Assembly: GCA_015179045.1 (NCBI GenBank)
Contig: WHUZ01000007.1
Location: 1,662,501-1,726,500, forward strand
DNA from: Kalaharituber pfeilii
Taxonomy: Eukaryota > Ascomycota > Pezizomycetes > Pezizales > Pezizaceae
Direction of reading: 5' to 3'
Length of the DNA: 64,000 nt
Shown: positions 25,666-36,600 of the stretch, in pieces
How positions within the stretch are numbered: position 1 is the stretch's first letter
Layout of the letters: every line of letters starts with the position of its first letter
The notes under the pieces: model-generated
Database searches by the model: none
What the model saw: the letters and a program-made list of their open reading frames with translations, nothing else
What the model was told of the DNA's origin: nothing
Program-made: the position numbers and the translations under genes

Positions 25666-27780
25666 GATGAAGATTCTTTCTTGTTAAGTTTATTCGAAAA
25701 ACTGACCTGTTCTGTCGTGTGAAATATATGCGTTCAGACCTTCTGTCCTGATGAAATTGTGGAAAAGTGACCGAAAAAGTGACCGAAAAAATAACTTTTG
25801 TTTAACCCCCTACAAAACCAGTAATGTAATTTTATTTCGTCGTTAACGTGAAAATCGACAAGTATGCTTTCTAAAAAAAACTGATTTAAACGAAGCAGTT
25901 CAATCCCTTTGCTGCCTTTTTTTTTTTTTGAAAAACTGGAAAAAGATGAACCAAGATAAGGATTGAGTAGAGATGATAAGAGCAAAAAGAACAACGCCTG
26001 TCTAAACCGTCGCCGTCGTGATGTTCGTCGTTTCTCTGCGAAAAGAATTCTCAGAGTGTCGAGGAAAACGCGAGCAGAGCTGCTGAGCCGTTTTTATTGT
26101 AGGGAAAAAGAGAAGACAGGAGAATCAGACGGAAGGGAATGAGAATAAAAAGGCTGTGGGTGGAGGGGCGACCAGCCTATGAAGCGGAGGTGGGGGGCAC
26201 GTCCTTGGCACCGTGAGCCCCACCGCATGGTTGATGGGGGAGTGCTTGTTAGTCAGCAGCTTGGCGTGGGCCGCGCTTGGCGGAAGGCGACACGAGGAGG
26301 GCGGGTCCAATCCCTTTGGCAGTTCGAGCACGCCTCTTGTTAACTACTGTATCTTGGTGGCAAGGTCAGCTTTGTTGATAGTACTGTGTCGCCCGGCGCT
26401 CGAGTACAGCACATACATTCCTTCCAAAATGGTTCGGGAGCTTTAGCCCTGGCGGGTCACACTACCGCAATCGAACTTGAATTCTCAAATCCCGAGTGAT
26501 AGAGATCCCTGGTAACGGTGACTTGTCTGATGTCCGACAGCGTCATACATGCGTGCATGCATGATGGGCAATCCAGGGTCACAGTCTTGGCCTGTATCCA
26601 ATATTAGAAACCTAAACCGGAGGCGTTGAGGCAATGTATTGAATGGCATTGCTGGTTTCATACTATTGTCGTAAAAATTCTTACACATCCAAGTGCAATT
26701 TTTTTCGAAAAATAAAAACCCCATTTCTTGCAGGGTTTTATGCATAGGAATAGTGCTGATTTTTTTTCGTACTCTTCGGTCAAGTGCTTTTGCATTTAGT
26801 GATACGAAAATTTGGCCTTTTGGCAGCTTCTAGTATTTGTGTAACTATGGTATGTGGTATCATAAGAACCTAAACCTGCAGCCCCGCCACTCACATGACC
26901 TGGGCACGCTATATACACGTGATTTCGTCTCAAAGAAATCTCAACCGCCCCAACGGGTACCTCAAATCGTTTGAAAGGACATCAAGCTGCTAGAGCACAG
27001 TATAGCCATTGGGCTTTGAACACTTACTAGCCTTTAAATGCTAAACGCTGCTGCACTCGCATCCATATTCGTACCCAATATTGTGGACTCTGTAGACGTC
27101 ACACTTACCACCACTATTGCATGTCGGGATATAAGATGATCCATCACTATAACTCTACCTGGAAAACGAACACCCAGTTTCCTAAAATGGTAAGGCTCGG
27201 TGACGAACTTCAATTTTTTTCCCAAAACACTATAATGATCATATCATTACAAGATTCTATAATATTGTGAGAGTGAAAAAAAAAAAAAAAAAAAAAAAAA
27301 AACTATTAATATCCAAGGTATTTCCTATCCCAATCTCTCAAATTCAAAGTATACAATTAGAAATTCCAATATTTACTTCTATTTTAAAGGCAATGACTTC
27401 ACATTCTGCTGATTACACCTGAGCGCGTGAGCAGCAATTTGGAACATCCTAAAAATCAACCACCATTTCCGTACCCCATTTGTTCTATGCTCGGAATAAC
27501 CTTCCAACAACCAGTACATGCTGGACCTGTCCATGCCACAAGAAACACAACGATCTGTATCGCGTGCCGCATAGCAATCTAATTTGCTCAAAGAAACAAT
27601 CGAAAAATTTGCCATGCTAGACACCATTAACCACAATTCCTGCAGCCATTTGTTCCGACCGACTGCCTGTAACACGATTGCAAAGCTGGGTCCAGAGCTA
27701 TTGCGGGAGCAATCATGGTTGTTACACTTGTTGTAGCAAGAGGCAAGAGCTCTGCGGACAGCAGTTCTGGTATCAGATGA
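25666..27780. other. intergenic, nothing recognised
   Basis: About 2.1 kb between the arb1 start and the 3' end of the hypothetical gene at 27781. Contains a long A run near 27278-27301 and short open frames (for example 98 codons at 27379-27675, minus) without family resemblance. Confidence 0.45.
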
Positions 27781-28557
27781 TCATCCATTGATGACAACGG
27801 TTGATGGTAGAAGTGCTTTGTTGGTTGCAGAGGGAGAGTAAGTGGATTCGATTTTTCCAGAATGTGGCATCAAGCTCTCTAAACAACGAATGCCACATGC
27901 ATTCTGTGCTGCCTGTTTGGACCAAGCAGTTTCCTCTTCTGCAAGTGACTTCACTGTCAGTATGCGCCATTGTACGCATTCGTCCTTTGCTGCAGAAATG
28001 ATAATTCTATGTTAGTATGTGTTTGGCCTTATCATGGAACTTTAGATTTTGGAAAAACTAAACTCACTTAAGTTAGGCGTAATAAGATTCATAAAGTGTA
28101 GATAACCATCGTCCCCTAAATCGAGCAAGAAAGGTTCAAAGATCTGCTCACAAATTTTATGCATCAAGTAAATTTGAACACACTCGACAGTCTTGCTTGA
28201 CAAAGCTGTCAACCAGTTATCCCCCAGTCTTTTTATAAGAACATCCTGAATTTCTTTGCATCCGGATAACGCCTCCACGACCTTTGAATTGGGATTCTGA
28301 ATATAATAATTCTGCATTGCCCACCTCTGAATCGCTCGGCCAATGTTGGCGATAGCTCGTTCGTAATAAAAATCGTCTCTTTGAGCATCTGGATGCTCGT
28401 TGCAGAGACGTGCGACATCTCTCATAAGCTGAACTGTCTGTTGTTCCATAGCTTGTATGCGTTCCTTGAGGGCTGAATTTTCGGAATCTCGTTCCTCAAG
28501 TATTCTTCGAAGCTCCTGGGCCCTGGGTTCAAGGTTTCTCCCATGATGATACTCCAT
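27781..28557 (-). CDS. hypothetical protein, uncharacterised fungal family
   Basis: Two exons, 28557-28068 and 27989-27781, joined by a 78-nt intron with GTGAGT and TCTGCAG borders, giving 232 residues. Residues about 10-50 form a charged heptad-like segment (EERDSENSALKERIQAMEQQ), probably a coiled coil. The centre reads RDDFYYERAIANIGRAIQRW and the end KDECVQWRILTVKSLAEEE. The pattern of an acidic pair, an aromatic, a Trp after an amphipathic stretch and a late WR-LT motif recalls a large uncharacterised ascomycete family, but I cannot name it or give a function. No signal peptide or membrane segment. A degraded sequence at about 32360-32460 shares DD-Y-R-I-NIG with it. It could be a lineage-specific accessory gene; the neighbourhood is transposon rich. 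Confidence 0.55.
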
Positions 28558-28954
28558 TTTGTAAGACTGGTACTATGTCGTTGCCGGACGGCGTGGAATT
28601 CTAGCCAGAAGAAGGGCGTGAAGAGTTCGGTGAAGAGGTAGAGGAAGGGTTAGAGGAAGAGCTTGAGGGGGTGCAGATGGAGAATTGGTGATGGTAGAAG
28701 ATACTTTTATCATACACATCCAGAAGCTATGTATAGAACCTCGTAGTCATAGGGTAATAATTGACCTAAATTCCATTGTGAATTGAATTGAGTTCTTCTG
28801 GGCACACTATAGACTACTATCATATGCTTATTTTTAATCTGGTTTGAGATTTGCAAACTGAAAGATTTTACAACATGTACTGTAGACTATGAATATGTAC
28901 ATAAATTGAGCAGAGATGGTGGACCCACATGTATTCGAACTAGTGATGTATTTA

Positions 28955-29194
28955 CAGTCTGCCCTTGCTATACCGAAAATTGAATGTACTCAATGTTGGA
29001 CTCTCTTTTTTTCCTACTCCGGTCATTTCCATAAGGAGGAAAATCACAGAGTTAAAATCTCTTGCAATACAGTAAACTACTCGGGCTTCTAAATTCAGCT
29101 GCCAAGGAAAGTCTATAACGAAACCTTGCTACTGTACATATATCATAACGAAAACAAAGTGCCAGATGGTTTTCGTTATAGCAAGGGTAGACTG
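28955..29194. mobile_element. small non-autonomous TIR element (MITE)
   Basis: 240 bp bounded by inverted ends that begin CAGTCTGCCCTTGCTATA on the left and, read inward from the right, CAGTCTACCCTTGCTATAA. The left end follows TA; on the right the expected TA is TC, so one duplication copy is mutated or lost. No coding capacity. The ends resemble those of the 739-bp element at 56728-57466 (CAGTCTAACCTTGCTATACC), so both probably belong to one Tc1/mariner-pogo type family. Confidence 0.65.
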
Positions 29195-29248
29195 TCTCGT
29201 ATGATACACGACAAGATGATGTGCGCAAAAAATATTACAGAAGTACTA

Positions 29249-31114
29249 ACGTGCCCGAAGTGGTAACGATCTGCCCCCCTGTAACGATCCATTCTCTGGG
29301 CACTCCTCGTCATACATTTCTCGCTCTACTACTTATTTTGGATATATTGCAACTATAGAAATTGCTTAACATTATACCAATTTGACATCGCTGAATCGGA
29401 ATTTGCTATCATAATGAGGAAAAAATCAAAATTCCATTATTTACAACCAAATTCATTATTATTCACCTAATTTGAGCTCTCCCTGTATAGAGTATAGCTC
29501 AACATCCTCGAAATCAGGAAAATAATATAGAAAACTAGTAATTCTCATCCATCTAGGGCTGGTCTTTTTATTAAAAGTCAATATTGCATATACAGATCAT
29601 GTGGGATGCAGTGCACCTTCAATTGTATAGAAGTAGTTTATGTTCCTGAGCTAATCTCCATACCTTGATCTGACCTTCAGTGTTCCTAGACTCCTCAAGT
29701 GATTCAGGAATACCGGGACTTGAAGTTGTAGTAGTTGAAGCACTAGGGGTGGTAACAGTAACTCCTTCTGAGGTGCCAGGTATGACAGAAGAGACCTATG
29801 GCTCAAATCTGCTATTGGAACCTTCTTCTACCCACCCCCCCTTCTAGTATTCAGACCCTCCTATCTCATGAACTAAAGATCTTTCCCAGCCCCAGCCTTG
29901 CATGTGAGTTCCTCTATGGTGTCTTTTTGTAACTTGTTCAGCTGCAGCCATCTCTCTCTATTTTCGTTCTTCTTTTGCCTTGCTGTCATGGGTCACCTCG
30001 GGTGGCCGATAGAGCGTATATGCGACGTATGCGAAATGCGACAGCAAATATATGGGATGCAGGTGTGTATTGCTAAATGAGCTATGCAGAGGACTAGTAA
30101 ACGTCACTAGTCAAGTATTTTTTCACTGATCTGGTGGGATGCGGTTCTCTACCCAAGACACCCAAGACGTTATGTTCACTCACTTCCTCCTAAGCCGCCT
30201 CGAGCTGAAGTTAAGCAATACTGGAAATAGAAGGAAAAAATAGTAGGAGATGTCGAAAAGGAAACAGAGAGTACCAGCGAAGGTCAGAAAGGAGGAAGAG
30301 AAACTTCAGAAGGTGCGAAAATAGTTTAGGATAAGAAGCCGCTGATATGCAAAGTAGTTAGCAGCGATGGATCGAGAAAGTAAGGCAAAAGAGGAACGAA
30401 AATAGAGAGAGATGGCTGCAGCTGAACAAGTTACAAAAAGACACCATAGAGGAACTCACATGCAAGGCTGGGGCTGGGAAAGATCTTTAGTTCATGAGAT
30501 AGGAGGGTCTGAATACTAGAAGGGGGGTGGGTAGAAGAAGGTTCCAATAGCAGATTTGAGCCATAGGTCTCTTCTGTCATACCTGGCACCTCAGAAGGAG
30601 TTACTGTTACCACCCCTAGTGCTTCAACTACTACAACTTCAAGTCCCGGTATTCCTGAATCACTTGAGGAGTCTAGAAACATTGAAGGTCAGATCAAGGT
30701 ATAGAGATTAGCTCACGAATATAAACTACTTCTATACAATTGAAGGTGCATTGCATCCCACATGATCTGTATATGCAATATTGACTTTTAATAAAAAGAC
30801 CAGCCCTAGATAGATGAGAATTACTAGTTTTCTATATAATTTTTCTGATTTCGAGAATGTTGAGCTATACTATATACAGGGAGGACTCAACTTAGGTAAA
30901 TAATGATAAATTTAGTTGTAAATATTGGAATTTTGATTTTTTCCTCATTATGATAGCAAATTCTGATTCAGCGATGTCAAATTGGTATAATGTTAAGCAA
31001 TTTCTATAGTTGCAATATATTCAAATAAAAGTAGTAGAGTGAGGAATGCATGACGAGGAGTGCCCAGAGAGTGGATCGTTACAGGGGGGCAGATCGTTAC
31101 CACATCGGGCACGC
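29249..31114. mobile_element. palindromic non-autonomous derivative of the Fot1/pogo element
   Basis: 1,866 bp flanked by TA on both sides, with 42-bp terminal inverted repeats (29249-29290 and 31073-31114) nearly identical to those of the intact transposon at 43235-45968. The right arm (about 30235-31114) corresponds to the 3' part of that transposon, about 45060-45968, including the end of the transposase frame. The left arm (29249 to about 29990) is an inverted copy of the last 740 bp of the right arm; the two arms match each other much better than either matches the intact element. About 250-390 bp of less related sequence lies in the centre. It has no functional transposase, so it would depend on one supplied in trans. 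Confidence 0.85.
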
Positions 31115-31124
31115 TAGTACATAT

Positions 31125-31254
31125 GTGCTAGTTTAATTTACTTTTTAAATTAATTAACTTCTTCTCCACAAAAGCACAGACAACTACATTATGTACTAGA
31201 TTAATTTAATTTTTAAATTAATTAACTTCTTCTCTACAGAAGCACAGACAACTA
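31125..31254. repeat. two tandem copies of a 68-bp unit
   Basis: Copies start near 31125 and 31193. Both contain TTTTTAAATTAATTAACTTC and end in AGCACAGACAACTA, with a few substitutions. It lies directly outside the right end of the palindromic element. Confidence 0.8.
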
Positions 31255-31449
31255 ACGACCCCGTACTAGGGCAATACCCTTTCCCACAAAACTCTTTCCA
31301 CCATATCTTGTCCAATAATTGTATGTTTTCAATCTTAACCCTTATTCAACTCTTAACCCTTGTTCAACTTATCTATAACGTATAATTTTTTCAGTTCAAA
31401 AAATTTATTTAAAAGCCTCAGTATCTTGATACAGGGGAATCCAGATGGG

Positions 31450-31457
31450 TATAAAAA
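31450..31457 (+). promoter_or_regulatory. TATA box of the 31556 gene
   Basis: TATAAAAA in the context AGATGGGTATAAAAATG, 106 bp before the start at 31556. The same context recurs at 32150, at almost the same distance from the next Met codon, which supports it as a functional promoter element. Confidence 0.5.
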
Positions 31458-31555
31458 TGCGGATATATATCTAAGCGAGCAAAAACTCAGACGTCTCATA
31501 ACCGAATCTAAATCGACATACATTTAAGAAAACCAAGACCCCGTACTCTGCCAAA

Positions 31556-32080
31556 ATGAGTGGAACTAGGACGCACCCTATCATTATTCCTGATGAGCAG
31601 CAACCTGACCTTGAGAATCGCTGGAGCTCGCCCTCTAGAAGGGAGGCTACTGCAACAATCCAACCCGAACTCCTCACCCTCATGACCGAACCGGAAATGA
31701 CCGAACCGGAAATGATCTTCAATAAGATATTACAGGAACATGCAAAGATGATGCAAAAAGTATTCGGGCATAAATTCACACCGGCAGAGTATAGAGACCA
31801 GATTGAACGTTTGAACAAAAGGCGCGAAGCTGAGTTACACCGAAGCCGACTCGTGGCGAAATATGTGCGAGTCACAGAGGAACCTTCAGGCGAGGAAATA
31901 ATACTAATGAAGGAACGAAAGGAACAAAACAAAAGGTATAGTCTCCCAGATATCAGGGTACTATTCAGAAGAGAGGTCGATGAAGCTCACTCAAACCCTA
32001 TCACTAGATTCCTCAAGCGTTTGGACGAGTGGTACTCTTTCTGCCACGAACTCAGAACGAACCGACGGCGAAATATGTGA
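31556..32080 (+). CDS. hypothetical protein (174 aa)
   Basis: Single open frame of 174 residues, function unknown. It starts MSGTRTHPIIIPDEQQPD, has a short tandem MTEPEMTEPE, then a highly charged helical region (AEYRDQIERLNKRREAELHR) and ends in a basic RTNRRRNM. No signal peptide or membrane segment, no recognised domain. A TATA box lies 106 bp upstream. The antisense frame 31932-31471 (153 codons) overlaps; I prefer the plus strand because of the TATA box and because part of it (LVAKYVRV) recurs in the decayed neighbouring copy at 32262 behind an identical promoter block. It sits between the palindromic transposon derivative and an NLR-like relic, a typical setting for fast-evolving accessory genes. 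Confidence 0.4.
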   Translation: MSGTRTHPIIIPDEQQPDLENRWSSPSRREATATIQPELLTLMTEPEMTEPEMIFNKILQEHAKMMQKVFGHKFTPAEYRDQIERLNKRREAELHRSRLVAKYVRVTEEPSGEEIILMKERKEQNKRYSLPDIRVLFRREVDEAHSNPITRFLKRLDEWYSFCHELRTNRRRNM

Positions 32081-32149
32081 AAGCGGGAATCGCAGTTTTC
32101 AACCATAAAATAAGTGACCGAGAGGTACATGAATGGGGTTCTAGATGGG

Positions 32150-32460
32150 TATAAAAATGTGGTAGCTAGTCTAGATTTGCAAAAATAATTTCAACATATT
32201 TATAGTCCGACGTTGTATCAGCTCTGAAGTAAAAACTTCCAAGTATAAAAATCTTGCTATTATGAATATACCGAGCTCGTGGCGAACACTGTTAAGTATG
32301 TTCGAGTCGTCCCATCTCAAGCCTGCCTTGTTGATTCTGAAAACCAGTTCTCAAAGGTGTCGGGATACTCCGAAAGACGATTATATTATGTACAGACGCA
32401 GTATTACCAACATTGGAGGAGTGTTAATAAATTTCGCAGGATACCTCACGGTTCCTGCCT
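32150..32460 (+). pseudogene. decayed tandem copy of the 31556 gene
   Basis: Begins with the repeated promoter block AGATGGGTATAAAAATG (TATAAAAA at 32150-32157) and has an ATG at 32262. Just after it, CTCGTGGCGAA leads into TVKYVRVVPSQ, resembling LVAKYVRVTEEPS of the upstream gene, but the first two thirds of the gene are missing and the frame changes. Further on another frame reads DDYIMYRRSITNIGG, similar to the centre of the 27781-28557 protein. I take it as a truncated relic; the similarity is short. Confidence 0.4.
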
Positions 32461-32530
32461 AGTTTGGTTGATGTATTTTCCCTGATAAATTCTAGTAACC
32501 ATTCTCAATTATTCAGTGACAACCACTATT
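32424..32530 (-). repeat. unoccupied copy of the sequence flanking the 41942-42676 TIR element
   Basis: In reverse orientation this block matches, without interruption, both flanks of the TIR element at 41942-42676: 32424-32495 corresponds to the right flank (about 42678-42750, roughly 85% by eye) and 32496-32530 to the left flank (about 41908-41941, essentially identical). The element is absent and a single TA stands at 32496-32497. Confidence 0.8.
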
Positions 32531-32732
32531 GAAAAATCTTGGTTAGCAAAAGCAAAGCTATTACTGTGGCAATTTGTCTGAGATTATGTCCAGCTATAGA
32601 ACCATATACATAGGTGCTATTATTTCTTGGCAGCACACCGTCTCTGAGGCTGGGTACAAAGCAACTATTAGTGTTACATCACCAGTTTCGAACCATTACA
32701 TCCCATCTGTTTTTATAGGGACAAAAAATACC

Positions 32733-33150
32733 TTAACATGTTTTCCCCAGCACCAGAGAGGCCATAACACGGTTGCTTGCATCTTGTATGGTGCTGTCAT
32801 ACCACTGACAAAAATTGTTATATCGCAGTAGCCAGGTACCCGTACCGTCACTCCGACTGGACTGCACGTCCTGATGTCGCTTCACTGGCTCTAGTGGAGT
32901 TAACATATCTAGAAGTTTTCGGACTCTACGACGGTCTGCTTCTGTGCTCCTTCTCATTTAGCTTGGTTAAAGGTGCCGCTTTTGACTCAATGTCACTGGG
33001 AAGCCCTCAAATGTATCTGCTCAAGTGTCCAGAGTAATCCATGATCCTTTTTATGGTAGCCATATCTGCACATTCTTGAACACGTCTTTCCTTTTCAGAG
33101 ATATCATTGATGAATGGCTGGACTCTATAGCGAAGAGCTTCAACATGTAT
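32733..33150 (-). pseudogene. relic of a NACHT/NLR-type protein
   Basis: Minus-strand frames contain LTPLEPVKRHQDV, then GTGTWLLRYNNFCQWYDS and a truncated VLGKTC at the end. This order (SPLEP-RHQDV, G-G-WLL-F-W, then a P-loop) is what I know from the linker that leads into the NACHT domain of fungal NLR-like proteins with ankyrin or TPR repeats. Upstream, in another frame, is YRVQPFINDISEKERRVQEC, a plausible preceding helical segment. Frameshifts and a stop at the P-loop leave no intact gene. These proteins act in fungal self/non-self recognition; this copy cannot. Confidence 0.45.
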
Positions 33151-33626
33151 GCGAGTTTAGAGGTCAAAGAGTCCAAATACTAGTACCCCTTCGCAGAAAA
33201 AAAAAATAAAAAGAACAGCAGCGTAAAGCTCTGGTAGAGCGGAATCTAGCTTTCGTTGAAGACGGCATTTTGCAGTGGACGACAGATTGATCTCCGCATA
33301 CACAATGGCATAAAGTTGCATGGTGCCATCTTCTCAGCAATCGTATATTGGCCACGTTAAAGCACATAATTCCACATGAAGCCTTCACAGAATCCAATGA
33401 GATTGAAGGGGTATCCAATTAACACTTGTAATGCACATTCACCTCGCCAAAATCCATCATTAGCTATAAATTCTAACAGTGCCTACAATCAACAACTAAA
33501 ACTAGAATAAGAAGATCATTACCAACCTATATAACATCTGAACCCCTCCCACCAGCATCTCATCCACATTCATAAAGACCAGAAAATAAAACGAAATAAA
33601 CATAAGAATAGAAACAGAAAAGCATC
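33151..33626. other. intergenic, nothing recognised
   Basis: Between the NLR-like relic and the 3' end of sec5. AT-rich; no gene recognised. Confidence 0.45.
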
Positions 33627-36600
33627 TTAATCTTCCGCCACCCTTCTTCTCACGACGCTCCCTGTCATCGACGACGGGGCGCTACCAGTGGAGTCCTTAT
33701 CCTTATCCTTATCCTTCGACGACGCCGACGGCTTCTTGCTCGTGCGGAAGCACAAGCTGTAAGACGCCAATATTCATTAGCAACGGTTTAAAACTCGTAC
33801 CAAATTTGGGAAAAGTAAAGTAAAATAAAATAAAATAAAATAAAAAAGGAATACTCACAATTCCGCCCTAGTCCCCCTCCTCTCTTTTTGCAACACCGCC
33901 TTAATACTCCCCAGCTCCTTCTGTAGCCCCGCCCGCGCCTCATCACTGCTGCCCCTATCTAGTACCTTATACACTGCATGCTGAAACTCCTGTGCCTTTG
34001 CTGTCGTGTACTGCGTTCCAAGCATCTGTCCCACAAACTCTGTATCCAACGTCGCCTGCAGCAGCTGTGGTAACGTATACGGCTCCCTCTTGATGCCCCT
34101 CTCCCGATCACCATCGAGGCGCTTGGTGAACGAGTCCAGGATGAGCTCGCAGATCTTCTCAGCGAGGTATGACACAATGGTGGTGGTCAGAGAGGGGGAA
34201 GTGGTGGCAACTTCGGTGTGCACGTGCACGAGGTGTAAGAGGGAGGCGTGGATGTAGGGTCTCACAGAACGGGGGAGAGGAGCGGTGGGCGGGCACCAGT
34301 GGGGGGAAAGTATAGAGGTAGTGATGAGGTTAGTGAGGTGGGCGAGATGCGGGCGGGTATATTCAGTGAAGAGTTGCTCGTCGAGTTGTGTGAGGGCGTC
34401 GCGAATGGTCTACTTGGTGCGGTGGTTAGTAGGGATCACGGTTAAGGTGGGGAAGTGAAGGGGTGTAAGGGAAAGTTGACGGGGGGAAACCTTGGATTCA
34501 TCCGTGAGTTGAATAGAGAAGGCGCTTTCGAATTGAGAGATTAATTGGGGAATGAGCTCAGATTTGAGTAGATGAAGGTTGCTGAGGGTTAGGAGGACTC
34601 GGACATTCTATTGCTGAGCATCACGTATCAGTCACCCATTTCTGTACAGATAAGGCAGAAATCAAGTGAGGTGAATTTTTCTTGCCTTATCATTTTGGTC
34701 TACCATCCCACTCTTTAAATTCCTTGGTGCCACACTAGCAACCGGACTTGCCAGCGTCTCCTTCTCGGCATCCCAATCCTCCGTCGGCATAGGGCGCTTG
34801 GTGTTCTCAAGCATGCCTTGTAGGGCTTTGTAAAGAGATCGCACGAACTGGCCACGAACGTGCGTAAGCAGTTTTTGTGATGGCGGTGGCTATTATATTC
34901 CTCCAATGTTAGACAATATAGATAGAACAGAGGTAGGCAGAGGTAGAAGAAAGGTAGCATACGATGATCTCGGAAGAGGGCTTGTTCTTGACTTCACTCA
35001 TATAAAGAAGCTTCTGCATTCCGGTTATGACTGCCGCTTCCACTTGTAGGAATTGTGCCGGCATTTTTGTAACGTCGCGGTTCTCCGGGCTGCGGGTCCA
35101 GTCTTCGAGAACTTTGCAATTTTGTGCATCTTCAAACAGAAAATATATTAACATTGCCGCATCATAGTTTCGGCGATTCATAGCATACCGTACCTCTCAA
35201 CCACCCAATACAGACCGCATTCACGCACCTCTCCCTCGCAATTACAATCATCGACTTGAGCTTTTCCGCCAACGACGTCCCAATCGGCAGCTCTGATAAT
35301 AAACTTGCAGCGTTGCCGAGCAGCGTCAGCATTCGGCTAAGATAGTGCACCCCTCCCAACGAATTAGCCCATGGCGGCAGAAACGCATATTCGTCTCCGG
35401 GTACCTTCCGCACAAGACCATGCTTCCCTGTTCGCAGCGGCAACGGCGAGAACGGCGCCAAACTACCATCCGCTGAACCTGGCGTAGGTGGCACACTACC
35501 CACCGTTGTGGAAGGTGTATCCGGAACAGGTGAGTATATGCTACTAATATCCTCTATGGGTGGGTCCTGGAAAAATGACAACATATTGTCTCGAATTAAA
35601 GTTATCAGCTCCAATGCACCTGCTCGTAGATCCTTGATTCCGTCTTCACTGAGACGATGATGTTTTCGAGACTGGTCGTCTATGCCGACTGGTAATGTTG
35701 CTTGCGTTTTACCGTCAATGAAGCTCTGGGCTGTTTCCCAAAAGGTCAAGACTTCAGATAGGATTCCGCCTTGTGGGGAGAGAATGGTGGTGAGCGATGT
35801 GTTGATGAGCTCCCAAAGAGCAATGATTTCAGGAGTGTCCATTGCGAGAGTGCCTATGGGTATACGGCGGAAGGAGCTGCGGAGGTGCATTGCAATTACG
35901 GCGTGGGAGGGTGGTGGTGCCTGGGACACCTTTCGGCGAAGCACTGTAGGTAGTTAGTATTGAGTAGGTTGATATTTGGAATGAGCTTAAGCACCTTCTA
36001 TTTCCACTCGAGCCCTCTCGAACGTCCTGGTGATTTTGTTTTTGAGGTAGTCATATCTGGATAATAGCCATACCCAGATAGGATTATCCTCCACTCCGAG
36101 TTCCAGCAGAATGCTTTTACGCACAATTAGCAACATTGAAGCAAGAGAGATGAATGGAGTTGGTCAACCTTATCAGTTCAAGGAAGTTATCCTCTTGCTT
36201 TGTATCCACAAGCCGCTTCCAGGTGTCCCTCTTGAACTCCTCAACGATGTTTGTGACTTCTGCCCAGATCTTTTCCGCTATGATGATCTGGTGGATCTGT
36301 TGTTCCTGCAGTTTTGCAACTTTTGATATTAATGCGCGTGACTCGGTAACCCATTTCCGAGCCTTTTGATACTCTTCAATCAATAAATCGTAGTCTTTCT
36401 GGATAATACTCATTAGCTCTCCCTCCAATGCCATACGTGCACCATGAATGAATTACCCTCTTGATAGCATCTAAGATCGAATTAGGTAACTCAAGATAAC
36501 TCCTATACTTCTCCACTATAGCCACTGCCATTCGATATTTCTCCTCCTTCCCTCTATTCTCAATCACGGGACCAAATATTTCGTCCGCCTTTCGTCCAGC

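Noticed and set aside
31471..31932. 153-codon minus-strand frame opposite the 31556 gene
   Set aside because: No family match, and the TATA box plus the decayed tandem copy support the plus strand.
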